DNA from: Comamonadaceae bacterium
GTDB taxonomy: Bacteria > Pseudomonadota > Gammaproteobacteria > Burkholderiales > Burkholderiaceae_C
Reading direction: 5' to 3'
NCBI GenBank assembly: GCA_947461325.1
Contig: CANHLD010000078.1
Span: forward strand, 1 to 7,900
DNA: 7,900 bases
Below are positions 6,901 to 7,900 of the stretch, piece after piece. The stretch's first letter is position 1, and each line of letters opens with the position of its first letter. The notes below the pieces were generated by a model. The model had not been told where the DNA came from and made no database searches. It saw only the letters and a program-made list of their open reading frames with translations. Both the position numbers and the translations under genes were made by a program.

Positions 6901-7398
6901 ATGAAGGTCAAATCTTGCCCAATTCCAGCTGAATCCATCTTGGCTACTGATGCCGCAAAAGCGCATTTTTCAGATGCTTATGAAGTTGAAAATCCGCAAG
7001 CTGATTGCAGTGCCTTAGCTGTTTGGCTTGCCACAGTGAAAAAAACGCCTCGCTGGGTCAATCAATCAATGGCACTTCGCAACACCATCGTTGCCCATCT
7101 GGGCCTCAAACACTCAGGTGATTTGTCATCATTTGATTTTTCCAAACCAGCTCAAGACTACAAAGTAGGGGATCGCGTTGGACTTTTCACGGTCTACGAA
7201 ATTACTGAGAATGAAGTGGTGATGGGCGAAACGGACAAACACCTTGATGTCCGAATATCCCTTTTTAAATCCAATCACGGCGGGCGAGTGGTGGTTTCAA
7301 CTGTTGTCCACATCAAAAATTGGTTAGGGCATTTGTATATGTTTGTTGTCACACCCATGCATCGCATCATTGTGCCAACTATGTTGTCCAAAATTTAA
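6901..7398 (+). CDS. DUF2867 family protein, function unknown
   Basis: The 165-aa product resembles DUF2867. It has an acidic/aromatic early segment HFSDAYEVE (22-30), then PRWVNQSMALRNTIVAHLGLK (50-70), VGDRVGLFTVYE (89-100), NEVVMGETDKHLDVRISL (104-121), TVVHIKNWLGHLYM (134-147) and a conserved ending of the type PMHRIIVPTML (152-162). It looks soluble, with no signal peptide and no catalytic motif I can name. Two starts are possible. The ATG at 6901 gives the usual MKV-type beginning, with GAGG (6884-6887) rather far upstream. A TTG at 6892 would overlap the DUF2442 stop as TTGA and add three residues. I prefer the ATG. This is the last gene before lpdA, and its functional link to the preceding DUF4160/DUF2442 pair is unknown. 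Confidence 0.85.
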   Translation: MKVKSCPIPAESILATDAAKAHFSDAYEVENPQADCSALAVWLATVKKTPRWVNQSMALRNTIVAHLGLKHSGDLSSFDFSKPAQDYKVGDRVGLFTVYEITENEVVMGETDKHLDVRISLFKSNHGGRVVVSTVVHIKNWLGHLYMFVVTPMHRIIVPTMLSKI

Positions 7399-7410
7399 GA
7401 GAAAAAAAGC

Positions 7411-7900
7411 ATGAGCAAAACATTTGATGTCATCGTCATCGGCGCCGGCCCCGGCGGCTATATCGCTGCGATTCGCGCCGCCCAACTCGGCATGAACGTC
7501 GCCTGCATCGACGAATGGCAAAACGCCAGCGGCGGACCGGCTCCCGGCGGCACCTGCACCAACGTAGGCTGTATTCCGTCCAAAGCCTTGTTGCAATCGT
7601 CCGAACATTTCGAGCAGGCCAATCACCATTTCGCAGAACACGGCATCACGGCCACCAGCGTGAAAATGGACGTGACCAAAATGCTCGCCCGCAAAGACAC
7701 GGTGGTTAAACAAAACAACGACGGCATTTTGTATTTGTTCAAGAAAAACAAGGTCGCGTTTTTCCACGGTCGCGGCAGTTTCGCAAGCAAGTCCGAAGCC
7801 GGTTATGAAATCAAGGTGTCTGGCAAAGCCGAAGAATCATTGATCGCCAAGCAGATCATTGTCGCTACCGGTTCCAGCGCACGCGCATTGCCCGGTGTGC
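7411..7900 (+). CDS. lpdA: Dihydrolipoyl dehydrogenase (E3), 3' end outside window
   Basis: This is the FAD-dependent E3 flavoprotein that reoxidises the dihydrolipoyl group of E2 and makes NADH, completing the 2-oxoglutarate dehydrogenase complex. The 163 visible residues show the FAD dinucleotide-binding motif GAGPGGY (11-17) and the redox-active disulfide motif GGTCTNVGCIPSK, with Cys49 and Cys54. A later ATGSSARALPGV segment runs to the window edge, so the NAD-binding and dimer domains are not seen. The ATG at 7411 lies 12 bases after the DUF2867 stop. Only a weak purine-rich SD (AAGAGA, 7397-7402) precedes it, followed by a run of seven A (7402-7408). There is no visible promoter or terminator in the gap, so its expression probably depends on read-through from sucA-sucB and the cassette, unless a promoter lies inside the cassette. 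Confidence 0.96.
   Translation, partial: MSKTFDVIVIGAGPGGYIAAIRAAQLGMNVACIDEWQNASGGPAPGGTCTNVGCIPSKALLQSSEHFEQANHHFAEHGITATSVKMDVTKMLARKDTVVKQNNDGILYLFKKNKVAFFHGRGSFASKSEAGYEIKVSGKAEESLIAKQIIVATGSSARALPGV

Larger units (their letters stand above)
6351..7398 (+). other. Three-gene accessory cassette embedded between sucB and lpdA
   Basis: Three small genes of uncharacterised families fill the space between the E2 and E3 genes of a core operon, on the same strand, with gaps of 3 bases on the left and 12 on the right. Two rows counted by hand have 27/60 (6421-6480) and 26/60 (7081-7140) G+C, against 33/60 for one sucA row (3181-3240). The hexamer ATTTAA occurs at both edges: 6345-6350, ending on the sucB stop, and 7393-7398, ending on the last cassette stop. 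There is no transposase, integrase, long terminal inverted repeat or tRNA at the edges. Acquisition as a unit is inferred, not shown. Confidence 0.55.

Noticed and set aside
6351..7398. Insertion sequence or transposon carrying the three-gene cassette
   Set aside because: No transposase, no long terminal inverted repeats and no gene fragments; only a 6-base match at the edges.

Overview
The window looks like ordinary chromosome from a betaproteobacterium, most likely order Burkholderiales. The evidence is protein-level: the E1 subunit has the N-terminal and C-terminal wording I associate with Burkholderiales 2-oxoglutarate dehydrogenases, and the E3 start has the extended SGGPAPGGTCTNVGC form. 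Gene order (E1, E2, then E3, all on +) also fits. One row of the E1 gene counted by hand (3181-3240) has 33/60 G+C. This assignment is by recognition, not by a database search.

Layout: (1) 1-1833, the 3' part of prpE, propionyl-CoA synthetase, with its first ~19 codons outside the window. (2) 1834-2179, a 346-base gene-free region. It holds a nested inverted repeat (1861-1930), an overlapping tandem pair of 36-bp repeats (1912-1983), a GC-rich hairpin (2074-2097) and a small hairpin abutting the next ribosome binding site (2152-2168). (3) 2180-5059, sucA/odhA, E1 of the 2-oxoglutarate dehydrogenase complex. (4) 5115-6350, sucB/odhB, the E2 dihydrolipoyl succinyltransferase. (5) 6354-7398, three small tightly packed genes of uncharacterised families (DUF4160, DUF2442 and DUF2867 by recognition). 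(6) 7411-7900, the start of lpdA, the E3 dihydrolipoyl dehydrogenase, cut by the window end.

SucA, SucB and LpdA together oxidise 2-oxoglutarate to succinyl-CoA and NADH in the TCA cycle. PrpE activates propionate to propionyl-CoA, which feeds into the same part of central metabolism, but the structured gap argues for separate transcription.

The part most worth attention is the three-gene cassette between sucB and lpdA. It leaves 3 bases to the sucB stop and 12 bases to the lpdA start, and the rows I counted in it are lower in G+C (27/60 and 26/60). I see no transposase, integrase or tRNA beside it. It resembles a small accessory module inserted into a core metabolic operon without disturbing the genes on either side. 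The second most interesting part is the repeat-rich prpE-sucA gap.
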